A stretch of 64,000 bases of DNA from Gliomastix tumulicola (taxonomy: Eukaryota; Ascomycota; Sordariomycetes; Hypocreales; Bionectriaceae): positions 2,418,001-2,482,000 of the forward strand of contig BCHX01000002.1 in NCBI GenBank assembly GCA_001599755.1, written 5' to 3'. The notes below the pieces were generated by a model that saw only the letters and a program-made list of their open reading frames with translations, made no database searches and was not told where the DNA came from. Made by a program: the position numbers and the translations under genes. Of the stretch, positions 1-10,762 are shown piece after piece. Position 1 is the stretch's first letter; each line of letters opens with the position of its first letter.

Positions 1-402
1 TTCACGCAGATCCTCCACGCGCGATACTACGATGGCATCAACACCCGCATCGAGATCTTCGACACCGACGACGAGGCCCACCGCGAACACCAGCAAGGCG
101 GCCCCCCCGCGAAGGGGCCGGCGATCATCACGGCCGAGGATGTCGAGGCCGTCACGGCTCTCATGAGACACATGTACCAGATCAAGCTCAGCATCTGGGA
201 TCTCGAGGACAGCCCGAACGTGGAGGACGAGAGGGAGCGCCTCAAGCACCAGAGCGAATCTGCGTGGGCCGAGGTTCAGCGCAAGGTCGGGCAGTTGAAG
301 TTGGCGGAAGATTCGCTGAAGGGAGAGAAGCCAGAAGAGACGCGAGAAATGAGGAAGCATTTGCATCAGATTGTGACTACTGTGGAAGGCATCCCGAGTT
401 AG
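1..402 (+). CDS. 3' end of an unrecognised gene (partial)
   Basis: The reading frame is open from base 1 to a TAG at 400-402, giving 133 residues of the C-terminus; the start lies outside the window. The segment is hydrophilic and probably alpha-helical: an acidic stretch near residues 20-27, a Gly/Pro-rich linker (about 32-40), then two charged helices with many Glu, Lys and Gln. I see no catalytic motif, signal peptide or membrane segment. Open frame and amino-acid composition support real coding sequence, but I do not recognise the family. It ends tail-to-tail with the next gene, 157 bp away. Confidence 0.55.
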   Translation, partial: FTQILHARYYDGINTRIEIFDTDDEAHREHQQGGPPAKGPAIITAEDVEAVTALMRHMYQIKLSIWDLEDSPNVEDERERLKHQSESAWAEVQRKVGQLKLAEDSLKGEKPEETREMRKHLHQIVTTVEGIPS

Positions 403-559
403 CGGTAGTTATGATGTATGAGAGACGCAGCTGCAAATGGAGGAGAGCGTATTTGGGATGGGATCGATGGATCGTTCGTTGGTGTATATTTATTTGAGTA
501 AGACTGATTCCGCATTGGAGTAAATTCAGAAAAGAAATCCAGTAAAAACATTGCATTGC

Positions 560-2347
560 TCAAACATAATCATCCCCTTCCCTGCGTCGCCGAGGCCTCC
601 GTCCAGTCGCAGTCGATGAGCTCCTGATCACATCAGCATCGTGCATGGGCGACGACCTTCCCATCGTCGCCGTCATGGTAGAGACTCTCCGCGACAGCGT
701 CCGCCGCTGCTCCGTCAGCCTCCTGAATCCCTCCCTCGTGAATCCCAGACCAGCATCCGGGGACAGGTGCTCCTCGCCGTAGAGTATCCCCAGGCTCTTC
801 TGCCACGACGCCCACGTCTCGTCCACGAGCGACTTGCTGCACCGCTCCGCCATGCCGGGCGGCAGGAGGCGCATCATGTGCATCAGCAGACGGGACCAGC
901 AACGGTCGACCAGGCCGTTGCCAAACTGGACGCGCGGGCCGAGGAAGTTGGCGACGCGGACGCAGACCGGGTCGGTGTGCTCGCTCAGGCAGTTGCTGAG
1001 CTGACGGACGAACTCGTCGTCGCACGACGGCTTGAGCGAGGCGTCGATGCAGGCTTTGACAAGGTCCTGGGGCACGTCCCTGAGGCTGTGCAGGAGCTTG
1101 GTGCGGAGGATGGTGCGCACGGCGCCGATGTCGCGCTGGCACCAGATGGCGAACAGATCTGCCTCTGAAGGTGGGAGCTCTGTAGGCGGTAGTAATAGTG
1201 CTGCTGCTGCTGCTGCTGCTGCTGGAGGTGCTGCACGACTGACGAGCGGCCTTGAGGGAGCCAGCGGGACCGCCGTCGTGAACGATGGTAAAGGAGAGCC
1301 CACGATGGCGCTCAGTGCCGATACCGTCATGAACCGCGGCTGCTGGCAGCACAAAGATGCAATCCACTCGACGGGGGCCGGGCCTGCCATGGCGGCACGG
1401 TCAAACAGATCGAGCAGTCCGTCTAGCAGATACAGACCCTCGCCTAGCGGTAGCCCGTTCAACTGCTCGTACTCGCCGGGGAACGAGTATCGGAGGGTGC
1501 GGTGCGATCTTCCTGTCGTGTCCGGCCCCTCTAGCCTCCGTATGGGAAGAGTGTTGTATCGTCCGACCACATCGGACCGTGAGTCCCAGAGGTCGATCCG
1601 GCGAACGTCGGGCTTCCATGCGAGCAGGTAGGAAAATGTCTCGGTGGGCAGGACGAGAGAAAGGATCTCGGGATGGTCGATGAGACCGGCCGCGCCAGCA
1701 ACCAAGTTGTACAGTTTCGACCACTGGCAGGCATGCTGGAAGTGAAGGGCCCTTCTTTGGAAATATATGCTGTAGGAGCTGAGTCGGATCGCAGCCTCAA
1801 TGAGCGGCAGTGGGAGTAGCTCATCGATGCGACCCTTGGCAGAGCGGTGCAGCGCCGTCCATATGACGGGCATGTCCTGGAAGTCATCGCGCTTGCCGCG
1901 TCTGACCATGACGAAGAGCTCCTCCGCAGCCTCGATCTCGGCCTCGTCGCATATCCCATGTCGCGCTCGGTTGGCAAGCAGGATCACCTGCAGGTAGTAC
2001 GCGAGCTCGGCGAGGAAGTGCTCGTCGGCCCGGACGGAGTCGGGCTGGCATGATCGCAGTCTGGCTCGGGCCTCGGCAAACGACAGGGCGTGGATGGTGG
2101 CCAGGAGAGCGGATGGGAAGTCCCAGGTGTGGCCCTTAAAGCAGCTCAGCTCCGTGCCTATGGTGAGATCAGCGCTGGGAGAGCATTTCGGGATCGCTGT
2201 CCCCCTCAGCGGCGACAGGAGGAGTGTGTCGGTAAGGGACTGAAGCTGGGAGAGCGGGAAGTCGTCTAGCAATCCGTTCTTCAGACAGCGTCTTGCGTTG
2301 CTGAGCTCGAGGTCAAACTGTTGGCGCCACTTGGAAGGACCAAACAT
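560..2347 (-). CDS. Hypothetical protein, 595 aa
   Basis: A single uninterrupted frame of 595 codons starting at the ATG read from 2347. The first 330 residues are hydrophobic/helical and regular, with several Leu-rich stretches suggesting an alpha-solenoid-like fold. Around residue 380 there is an eight-residue alanine run encoded by a GCA trinucleotide tract, flanked by Pro and Leu, probably a flexible linker. A second helical region with several Cys follows, then a Ser/Thr/Arg-rich basic tail. No signal peptide or membrane segment is evident. I do not recognise a domain. The length of the open frame on a GC-rich strand and the consistent codon use argue for a real gene; other long frames over the same bases are shadows. 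Confidence 0.65.
   Translation of the reverse strand: MFGPSKWRQQFDLELSNARRCLKNGLLDDFPLSQLQSLTDTLLLSPLRGTAIPKCSPSADLTIGTELSCFKGHTWDFPSALLATIHALSFAEARARLRSCQPDSVRADEHFLAELAYYLQVILLANRARHGICDEAEIEAAEELFVMVRRGKRDDFQDMPVIWTALHRSAKGRIDELLPLPLIEAAIRLSSYSIYFQRRALHFQHACQWSKLYNLVAGAAGLIDHPEILSLVLPTETFSYLLAWKPDVRRIDLWDSRSDVVGRYNTLPIRRLEGPDTTGRSHRTLRYSFPGEYEQLNGLPLGEGLYLLDGLLDLFDRAAMAGPAPVEWIASLCCQQPRFMTVSALSAIVGSPLPSFTTAVPLAPSRPLVSRAAPPAAAAAAAALLLPPTELPPSEADLFAIWCQRDIGAVRTILRTKLLHSLRDVPQDLVKACIDASLKPSCDDEFVRQLSNCLSEHTDPVCVRVANFLGPRVQFGNGLVDRCWSRLLMHMMRLLPPGMAERCSKSLVDETWASWQKSLGILYGEEHLSPDAGLGFTREGFRRLTEQRRTLSRRVSTMTATMGRSSPMHDADVIRSSSTATGRRPRRRREGDDYV
1201..1224. repeat. (CTG)8 trinucleotide microsatellite
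   Basis: Eight perfect CTG units inside the 595-codon gene. On the coding (minus) strand they are read as GCA, giving a polyalanine run; in another frame they would read as polyglutamine. The tract is likely length-polymorphic between strains. Confidence 0.9.
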
Positions 2348-4624
2348 TAGTATCGTAGATGATCGTGGGCAAAGGCGAGGAAGAAATGTAGGATGGTAAT
2401 CTTCTGGGGCTTGGGCGGGACGAGCCGTTAGCAGCGTGTAAGCGAAGGACGGATCTGCTGTGGGAGGACAGGTTCAAGGATGTGAAAGATAGTGCGAGGT
2501 GGCGGGAGGTATTAAGGACTGCAGCAGGATTGTACAGTGTATGCCGTGTGGTCTGCCCTGCCTGCTGCCTGCCTTGCCGTCTGCGAGTTCTGTTAGTCAG
2601 TCTGGCCGCATAATTGGGGCCTGAGTGCATGCAAGCCTGGGCGGTGGTGTGGCTCTGTGGCTGAGTGCTATCTTGCAGACCGCCATTCAGACCAAAAACA
2701 CATGTCCATTCTGTGGTTCACAGCAAGTTATGCCAGCTTTTGTCTAACTGTTGCTCTTCGACTAGTCTCCTCAGCTTTCTATGTATGCAGTCGTAGGAGT
2801 AAAGCTCGAGCGGCTCACCTGCGCGTAGTTGGAGGAGTCATTCGACACAGGGGCACTCTTACTACACTACGTCACATTGAATTGCCTCTCACACATTCCT
2901 GAATAACCTCTGTAGTGGTTTTGCCCCGTGTTTTTGCTATAAGAACCGAAGGTGCTGTGGCGTTGGACACAGCTCTTTGCCCTGGTTGCCGTAATCTGCA
3001 TCATCCTACAAACTGGGATAGGCATCTGCGTAGCGGCAGTCTGGGGACGAATGACCATGTCCATTACCCGAATCAACACCTATAGGATTATCCATTCAAT
3101 TAAAGCTGTCATCGAGCTCTAGCCTTGCTATTCACTCGTCGACTTTCCCACCACGGACATCATCAATCCAGGCTGTGTCCGAAATAGGAAAGCCAGAGCA
3201 CCTTTACGTCTCACAGCCCGCTATAGATCAGAGCGGCCACTAATTTACAGTGGATCGCACCAACTCCGGTCGCCGTCCCGTTCGTTGGGTCTTTCCAAGC
3301 GCCTGAGGCCTAATCAGGACATCAATCACAACCGCACATCCAAACCCGGGGGTTTGTGAACGCTATAACAACGCAGGCACTGCATCAATTGGAACCCGGA
3401 AAAGAAGATAAGACTCAGCAGCCCATCCAAGAAGCTTTATTTTTCTTTCAATGCCCCTCGTACTGCTACTGCAAGAACCGAACGAGCGGTGGCTCCTTAG
3501 AAGGTGCACCACAAGCCCACTGCCTCCAATCCTACCCTGTAACACTTACAGTCAAGAGTAAAACATCCTCCATCTATGTTAGGGGCCTTCCTCAGTAAAT
3601 TTCGCTTATGATAGTGCAGTGAGCCCGAATCAGGACCTATGTAGCTTTCATTCGAATACCAAAAAAAAAGTAGCAGCTGGCATTGTGCGCATGAATATTG
3701 CCGTGAGCTATCCGCAAGGGAGCTGCGTAGCTGCGTGCCGTAATAGTATCGGGCACAGATTGAGCTCCGGGGTCTCACGGACTATGTAGTAGATTAGACG
3801 CGTAGAAGAAGAGGATTTAAAGTAGTGAAATCGCATATGCAATGCCCCTTTAGCCTTGTTGCATTTTCATAGTCAATGCGCGCGTAAATTTCTGACGCGC
3901 CAAAGATTATAGACTGGTGTTTAGTGCTGATGCCGCTACAGCGTCCGCAGCCTGCTGCAAGGCAACCACTACCCCTAATAAGGGTGTGCAATGCTGCTGA
4001 CCATGCATCTCGGATAGGGGAAGGTCTCCATGTTCAGATGTTCAGCCTGCCAGTTTTGAAACCAATGATTAGCTCCTAATAATAGACAAGGCGCTACCAC
4101 TTGTTTTCAACGATGCCGTCGATGGGAATGTACAATGGCGCGAACTATGAGACCTTCTCTCGTTCCCGGGGCTGATTGTACTCGTTCGGCATGAGTCCTT
4201 CAACTTCGCATCTGACTGTTCATTACATTACGAAATGTGCGTGGTTCGCGGACCATTTTACTCGCCTCCTCGTACTACGGTACTCCCTGCAGACTGATGC
4301 AGCTGCCAAATCCGGTGCCATGTATTGGTGCTGAATGTTCTCCGTCCAAACTATAGAATCTGCTTTGGCCTGCCACCGCTTTGCAGCCGCCTTGCAGCTG
4401 TTTTGCCTTGTCATTGCGTGGCAGATGACGTGGCTTGCGTTATGAAGCGCGCCTGTGAGGCGGTGCAGCATTTCGCAAAATTCTCGACCCTCTCCTCTGC
4501 TGTTTCCTTTTCGATGTCCTCGTCTTCTCGTCCTTGTTAAGCATTTTCAGTACCATCATTGTGAGACTCAACTTCGACTACCAGTTCGATTTCAAGCGCA
4601 CCCAAGACTCACGGCTAGATCGCG
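2348..4624. other. Intergenic, no supported gene
   Basis: About 2.3 kb between divergently transcribed genes. All open frames are below 110 codons, overlap on opposite strands and show no domain. There is a short A-run at 3660-3669. The part just upstream of 2347 holds the promoter of the 595-codon gene; the pyrimidine-rich stretch at 4490-4550 precedes the CHAT-type gene. I see no RNA gene or transposon ends that I can defend. Confidence 0.5.
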
Positions 4625-7600
4625 ATGGAGCACGTGTCATCAAATGCGATGCCGTTCGCCGACAGTTCTCCTTCCGACCCCGAACTGATCGCAAAAATGG
4701 CACCCCATGAGCTCTTGACAAGCATGGTCTTGGAGTACATGCAGATAGAGATACTCGAGGACCTGGAGAATACGATCGAGGAACTGTACGATCAGCTCGA
4801 GCTCGACACTGCAACCAACGATGTGCACGCCATTCTCAGGCTGGCCGCCGCGTACGAAGTAAAGTACGAGAAAACGAATTCACTCGAAGACCAGCAAGCA
4901 TCAGCAATCCTGATGAACGAGGCAGCGAACGGCATGTTCGCCGACGTCACACACCAGCACGACATGCTGATCATCTCAGCTGTATTGCTCATCAAGCTAC
5001 ATTATCGGATGGAATCAAAAGACGACCTTTCTCTAGCCAGAGCACACCTGAATAAGGTGATAGAATCGCCCGAGTCCACCGACTAGGGTAAGGCTTCAGC
5101 GTACCACCTACTTGCAGCAGCAGTGCAATCCCAATTCTCCATCACAAGAGATAAGGCCCTCTTCAATGACATGGTGCAATTCATGGAGTTGTCCGTCAGG
5201 CTGTGCCCCGAGTCTGACTCGAAATGGCGAAAAATGTGTCTTTTTCTGGCAGACATATCAAGGCTGAGAAGCGAAAAGACCCGGGATGTAGAGCATCCCA
5301 AGATCGCTAGTGAACACATGCAGATGGCGATGGCCGCCACGCCCGATGGATTTCAGAGACTCAAGCTGCTCGGGTCTCTTGGAGCCAAGTACCTCTACCT
5401 GTACAGCAGGACAAGGGATCCTACCGCCCTGGAGAAGTTCACTGAGATTTACGAGGAAGTGCGGAGCGAGAGCGACCTGGAGAACTCTCTAGGTGCCTTA
5501 GAGAAGGGACAAGGATTTCTTACCAGGCCGGATGTCCAGGTTGAGAAGGGCTTTATGAAGCTTGAGATCAAGGATTTCATGTCCGAGCTCGATGCCATGT
5601 CGAAGAATAACCTTGAGCGGAAGTCCATGCTCGCAATCGCTGCGGAGAAGTGGCTCGACTTCCACCGGCTCACCGGGAGCGTGGAAAGCCTCGATATGTC
5701 GTCCAAGATGCTTGAGGAAAGCCTGATTTTCCGACCAGACGGCTTCTCATCCCGTCGAGAAACCCTTCTACTGCGAGCCGATCTTGCTCTAGACAAGGCT
5801 GCGAGGATGGAGACGGATGAGGACCTGACAGCAGGGGTACAGAAGGCCAGGGACCTACTGGAACAGATGCCAGATGACGACCCGGAGCGGCAGCGCATCC
5901 ACCGACGATTGGTCGATGCACTCGGGAAGGAACCTGAGGAATACCGGCCGCATCCTGGCGCAACGTCGGCTGATATGACGGATCGGTTTCTCTCAAAGTC
6001 CACGGAGGAAACCGGGTCCCAGGCAGTCTCCGCTGCTCTAGATATGGGAAAGCTCTTGGAGCAGTCTTTGAGACATGATACTGTGGCAAAAGTATCCGCA
6101 GAAACGGGACAAAGGAGCGAGGACGCAGAAGAGGGATTGAGGATGCCGCTAGATCAATCACATCTCAAGGAAGAGCTTACCAGACTGGCTCACAGCTTCG
6201 TTGGACTACGTTTTGGCCAGGGCATCAAGCTCAGGCGCCAAAAGGCCGGGAAATGTCACTCGTCGACATCCGCATCCGGAAAATACGACACGACAAGTCT
6301 CCATAGAGACGCCAAGGAGGCTATAGAGGCAGGGGACACGAGTATCGACACACTCATCGCTGCTGAAGAGAATCCCTTGGACAGCCTACTGTTTGTTGCC
6401 CGCCTCCTACAGAAACACTTCTTTCAAGTGAACGACGACGCAGCCCTGGACGCAGCACTAGATCTGTATGAGCGGGCCCTCGTCATGACATCTGCTGGCG
6501 ACGACAGGCAGGCGGAAGCGCTGAATGGCATTGGCCTATGCTTCGGTTTGCGATCAATAAAGAGTGTCTCCCTCGCCGAGTCTCGTTCCGCCATGAATTT
6601 TCACGATGATGCCATCAAAGCGTGTTCAGCACGCAACCCCCTTCGACCCCACTATCTGGGTAATCTGGGAGAGGCCTGCATGCAATTCTCCAACAGAGCA
6701 ACGAATCCGGAATACATTGACTTGGCTATCAAGCACCTGCTGGAGGCCGTGGAGGGATCGGCGGGCGAGGTGAGGCAGGTGGTAATACTGTCAACTAAGC
6801 TAGCAAGCGCCTACATGGAGCGATATTATCAGTTGCGAAGCCCCTCAGACGTCGACCTGGCGATCTACTAGTATGAAGAGGCCAGAGATCTCGAGGCGCT
6901 TCACAACAATGGCAAGGAGCTGAGACCATGCCTCCGCTCCCACTTGGGAGGGGCTTATTTCGCACGACATGCTCTCAACGGTGACGAGGACGCCTGGGAT
7001 AAGGCCGTGGATTGCATGGAAGAGTCGCTGAAGCGAACAGACGCCGAGCACTTGTATCGGACGGGCAGCAGGTTCCAACTCGCAGACGGGTACTATCAGA
7101 AGTTCAAGAAGACTGGCGACGAAGAACTTCTCAGCAAAGCGCTACCCATACTCGAGGAACTGGTCCATTCGTCTCACTACGAGCCGCACCACCATATCCT
7201 TCCGGGCAAGCTGCTATTCTATGCCTATGCGGACCTCCAAGAGTGGACACTTGCCTCTCGAGCTGCCTCCGCCAGCCTCTCCTGGCTCAAAGACGTCTTG
7301 GACCACTCAATGGAAAACCGGGACAAACAGTGGGTTTTGAATGAGTTTGCAGGATTTGCTTCAGACGCAGCTGCCGTCGCGCTTTCAGCGGGCGAGAGCC
7401 CTTATGCCGCGCTCCATCTTCTCGAAACGGGCCGGGCGCTCTTGATGGGTTCCATTCTTGGTCTTCGCACTGATCCGGAAGGTCTTCAAGACATTGACCC
7501 AGAGCTAGCAGAGGAGTATCGCAAATACCGCGACCAGGTGACTCAATGAGTCGGAACTCGAGCACCAGATCCTCGGCCTGGTTCCCCATCATGCAGCCTG

Positions 7601-8699
7601 ACCGCCGTCACAAGGCAAGCAAAGAGTTCCAACGAGTCACCGACGCCATCCGAAAGGCGAAAGGGTCCGATCCCCTGACGCAAGTCTTGTCAGAGGACAA
7701 GATGAGAGCTGTCGCGGCCGTGAAACCGATTGTGATTATCAATATCAGCAAGTATCGGTGCGATGCGATCATTGTCAAAGCGGATGGGACTGCCGCTCTG
7801 CCCCTGCCTTCTGTGACACTGGACGAAGTCGAGTACCTGTCTCAAACCGCCACGGACGCACTTTCCATTACAAGCGCCGTGCTTGAACGACTCTGGGACA
7901 TCATTTCAGAACCCGTGCCGACTGCGCTTGGCTTCATGAGCCTGCCCCGTGACGAGGCTTGGCCACGGGTCTGCTGGATTCCAACCGGTCCGCTCGTACG
8001 TCTCCCACTGCACGCAGCCGGATACCACGAGAGGCCTGGCCACCAAACGGTTCTAGGCCATGTCATTTCGTCGTACAGCATATCCCTGGCAGCTCTGGTG
8101 CACGCTCATCACCAAAAGCCGCCGGACAGCAGCCGCAGGCCCGAGCGTGCAGTCCTGATCGGGATGCCCGGGCTGTCTAATGCGCAAAGGGAAGTGGACG
8201 GGGTGGCGCGAGTCTGCCAGGGCATGCACGTGCAGATGCCAGAGCCTCGCGCAAGGGAAGTCCTCAGGGCTCTCAAAGACTGCGACATATTCCACTTCGC
8301 GGGACATGGTGCGAGCGACATCCGCAACCCGTCAATGAGTGACTCTGATCCTGCAGGGGCTGAAGCGCCTTCCCGTCGGCAGCCTCCTGGAGATAAATCT
8401 CCATGAGCGGAGACCCTTCCTCGCTTTCCTGTCCGCGTGTAGCATAGGGCAAATCATGCACGACAGCTATGTTGACGAAGGTCTCCATCTGATCGCGGCA
8501 TGCCAAGTAGCGGGCTTCCAGCACGTCATCGGGACGCTGTGGAAGGTACGGGACGACGTGTGTGCTGAGGCTGCTATTGCCACATATGAAGTCATGCAAG
8601 GGGACGATATGAGCCACGCTTCTGTCAGCGAAGGACTGCATAGAGCTTGTAGGAAGCTCCGCGCGGACTGGATCGCCACGGAAGGGCCTCGGTGTTAAG

Positions 8700-8722
8700 G
8701 GCTCGGGCTGTCAGCCCGAGCC
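8700..8722. repeat. Perfect inverted repeat, 10-bp arms
   Basis: GGCTCGGGCT and its exact reverse complement are separated by GTC. The dyad straddles the left boundary of the LTR-like insertion, so it was either created by the insertion or was part of the target. Confidence 0.85.
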
Positions 8723-8864
8723 GTAATGGTTGTCACGTGACTCCCAACAGGGGTATATAGGGGCCCGACCCGGGCCCGAACAGTTAGCGGATCTCTTCCT
8801 CCTTAAGCAGTTCAATACTACAGCAAACGCCCATTCGCAGTAGCCCTGGGGCCAGTTCGTTACA
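8709..8864 (+). mobile_element. Solo-LTR-like insertion in the CHAT pseudogene
   Basis: A 156-bp segment beginning TGTCAG and ending TTACA separates the last two pieces of the CHAT frame, where the paralogue is continuous. The TG...CA ends, an internal TATA-like GTATATAG (8753-8760), a CACGTG palindrome (8732-8741) and a GC-rich dyad are LTR-like. The pentamer CTCGG occurs at 8702-8706 and again at 8865-8869, compatible with a 5-bp target duplication, although two extra bases (GC) lie between the left copy and TG. No internal retrotransposon coding is present. It could instead be a small non-autonomous insertion. Confidence 0.55.
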
Positions 8865-8965
8865 CTCGGAGAGCGAGAGCCCGTGCCGAGGGACATTTGA
8901 GGACGATTGAGGTCGCGGATGAGCCGCCATTGCTATGGGTTCCTTATGTCCATTATGGCATCTAA

Positions 8966-10762
8966 TTAATCAACACCAACTTCGGCAAGTCGAGAGCTAG
9001 TAGATTACTTTGTACACTTACAGTACGTAGAGCAAAATTCAGCCTAGTGGTGCTATCACATACGACCCGTACCTACTAGAAATACGGGATTCCCGTCAAG
9101 GCCCGACCTATACACGAAAGGAAAGCCTCAGTGACCCTTTCCTATACTAACTTTGTTTGTTTGTTTATAAAAGAATCTCTAGTTGACCGTCGTCGTTCTC
9201 TTAATTCTCCTTCTCCAATCTTGTTTGGAGCTTTATGTCTGTCAACCATAGGCCGTGCCCTCTTTTGCAAACAGCAACTTCTTCACATGTGCTTCGAACA
9301 GCTCCACGGGGATTGTGTCCTTGCCCTGCGTCTCTCACTCATCGCCGCATTCTGTGTCGCGCAGCACCCCTTCCTTCGGCTCGATATCATCTTGCAGAAA
9401 TCCTGGGTGGGTATGAGCCTGCCACACTCTTCGCACCAGAAAGTCTTGTAATCGTATAGCTCTTGCTTACATGTCGTTCCTCGGGCAGAGTTGACCATAG
9501 GAAAATGACGACACTTGTCGTTTAATCCTCCAGCGCCTCTTGACGACCACCCCTTCCTCGCCAAGCACTCGATCGCCTTAGATATGTCTTGTCTCGGGCG
9601 GAGAACCCATCATCATTGGCGACAAGACGAGCCCACCCGCTGTCACGAGGTGAGGACCCCCCGAGGATTAGCGAACTATTTCATGCTTTTCTGGACGATG
9701 ATGATGAATATTTTTATTGTGAGGGGGGTGCTCATAATGTTAGCTTCGGCTGACACCTCCTTTTCTTTTAATAATAGATGAACTGGAGAACCTTGATGGA
9801 CAAGCACGCCGTTTCGTGGTTGGGTTTGCCCATCAAACCCTTGATGTGATAACTGGAGAAAAAGGTTGGTTGGGTTTCTTATAGCCCTTCGTTTAAGCTA
9901 AATATTTAACAACTGGAAAATGGCTGGAACCTAATTAAAGGGATGTGTATTTTGAGAGAGCTGCTATTTTCTCATAGTTCATTATGATCTACCCTATTTT
10001 GGTCAGAAGCTCGAGTGTGTTGGTTTTCCAGAAGGGGTGAGGATAAGAAATATATACAAAATTGATTGTCGCTTCTGTCACATATGACTATACGCACTAC
10101 AAAGTACAGGATCCCGTCAAGGTTTTACCTAGTAATTAAACTTGATTATATTATTATCTCAGCTCGCATCTCTACTTAAATCATCCTTCGATTCAGCTAC
10201 CTTGGCCTTGTCTTCTGCCTTGCTCCCCCAACGTGGTCCCGGTCTCGGGCGGGGCCCTCTAGCACGTTAAAACGTGCCTGGCTCGTAGGTTGTAAAGAAG
10301 TTGATGATTCTATTCTATCTCTCTAGATCGAGGCGCTTGCCTTGATCGCTTCAAAGGCTAGGCTAGTCCCGATCGGGACCGGGAGAGGTTGATCCCTCTC
10401 CGGTCCCTTCCTCAAAGACACTTATCGTGTCACCCTCCTCCTTTGAAGAGGCTGACCTCGAGCCTTTTCTGCTTTTTGTTTTAACCTCGCGCAATCTTCT
10501 ACTCGGCTCTGCTTCTCTATGAAGCTCTCCCAACTCTTCCCTGAGCTCATCCGACTGTTGTCCAAGGCCATCTCAGTCCTGGTGTACGTCGTCCTCATCT
10601 CCACTTCGATGTGTCTTTCCTCGGGGGGTCGATTCATTCTTGAACCATCAGACGGTTGAGACCTAGGAGCCACCCCTCGGCATCTCTAGGCGGCGTATGC
10701 AGGGGGCCTTGCCAGTAGTTCAGATCTGACGCTGTCTAGGTAAGGACACCGTCCCTATCAGT
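8966..10762. other. Repeat-rich intergenic debris, possible retroelement relics
   Basis: No gene is supported in these 1.8 kb between the converging CHAT copies. Two stretches of about 48 bp (9055-9102 and 10077-10122) are similar and in direct orientation: each has CACATAnGAC followed by a GGAT-CCCGTCAAGG core; the second begins TGTCACA like an LTR end. Palindromes cluster at 9822-9840 (GGGTTTG/CAAACCC), 10262-10277 (GCACGTT/AACGTGC), 10366-10379 (a 14-bp perfect palindrome) and 10375-10407 (imperfect stem-loop). An 83-codon charged ORF (10673-10422, minus) and a Cys-rich 93-codon ORF (9564-9283, minus, with CxH and WCEEC) are the only coding-like pieces; neither is convincing. Confidence 0.45.

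Larger units (their letters stand above)
4625..8965 (+). pseudogene. TPR-CHAT caspase-like protease, disrupted
   Basis: This is a broken copy of the protein encoded at 15091-10763. Starting at the ATG 4625, frame 2 is open to an in-frame TAG (5084-5086), continues in the same frame to a second TAG (6869-6871), continues to about 7547, shifts to frame 1 (to about 8335), then returns to frame 2. At the second stop the paralogue has Gln encoded by CAG, so a C-to-T change is directly indicated. The N-terminal two thirds are helical repeats of TPR type; the C-terminus is a CHAT (caspase-like) domain keeping the His motif HFAGHG (about 8299) and Cys motif SACSIG (about 8430). The frame stops at 8696-8698, but the true C-terminus reappears at about 8870-8965, ending WVPYVHYGI exactly as in the paralogue. 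The 156-bp solo-LTR-like element sits in between. At least five lesions make function unlikely. Confidence 0.88.

Noticed and set aside
985..1236. Polyglutamine-containing ORF on the minus strand
   Set aside because: It is another frame of the CTG microsatellite inside the 595-codon gene; no independent coding evidence.
3356..4471. Several 60-95 codon ORFs on both strands
   Set aside because: Short, overlapping each other, no domain, no splice structure.
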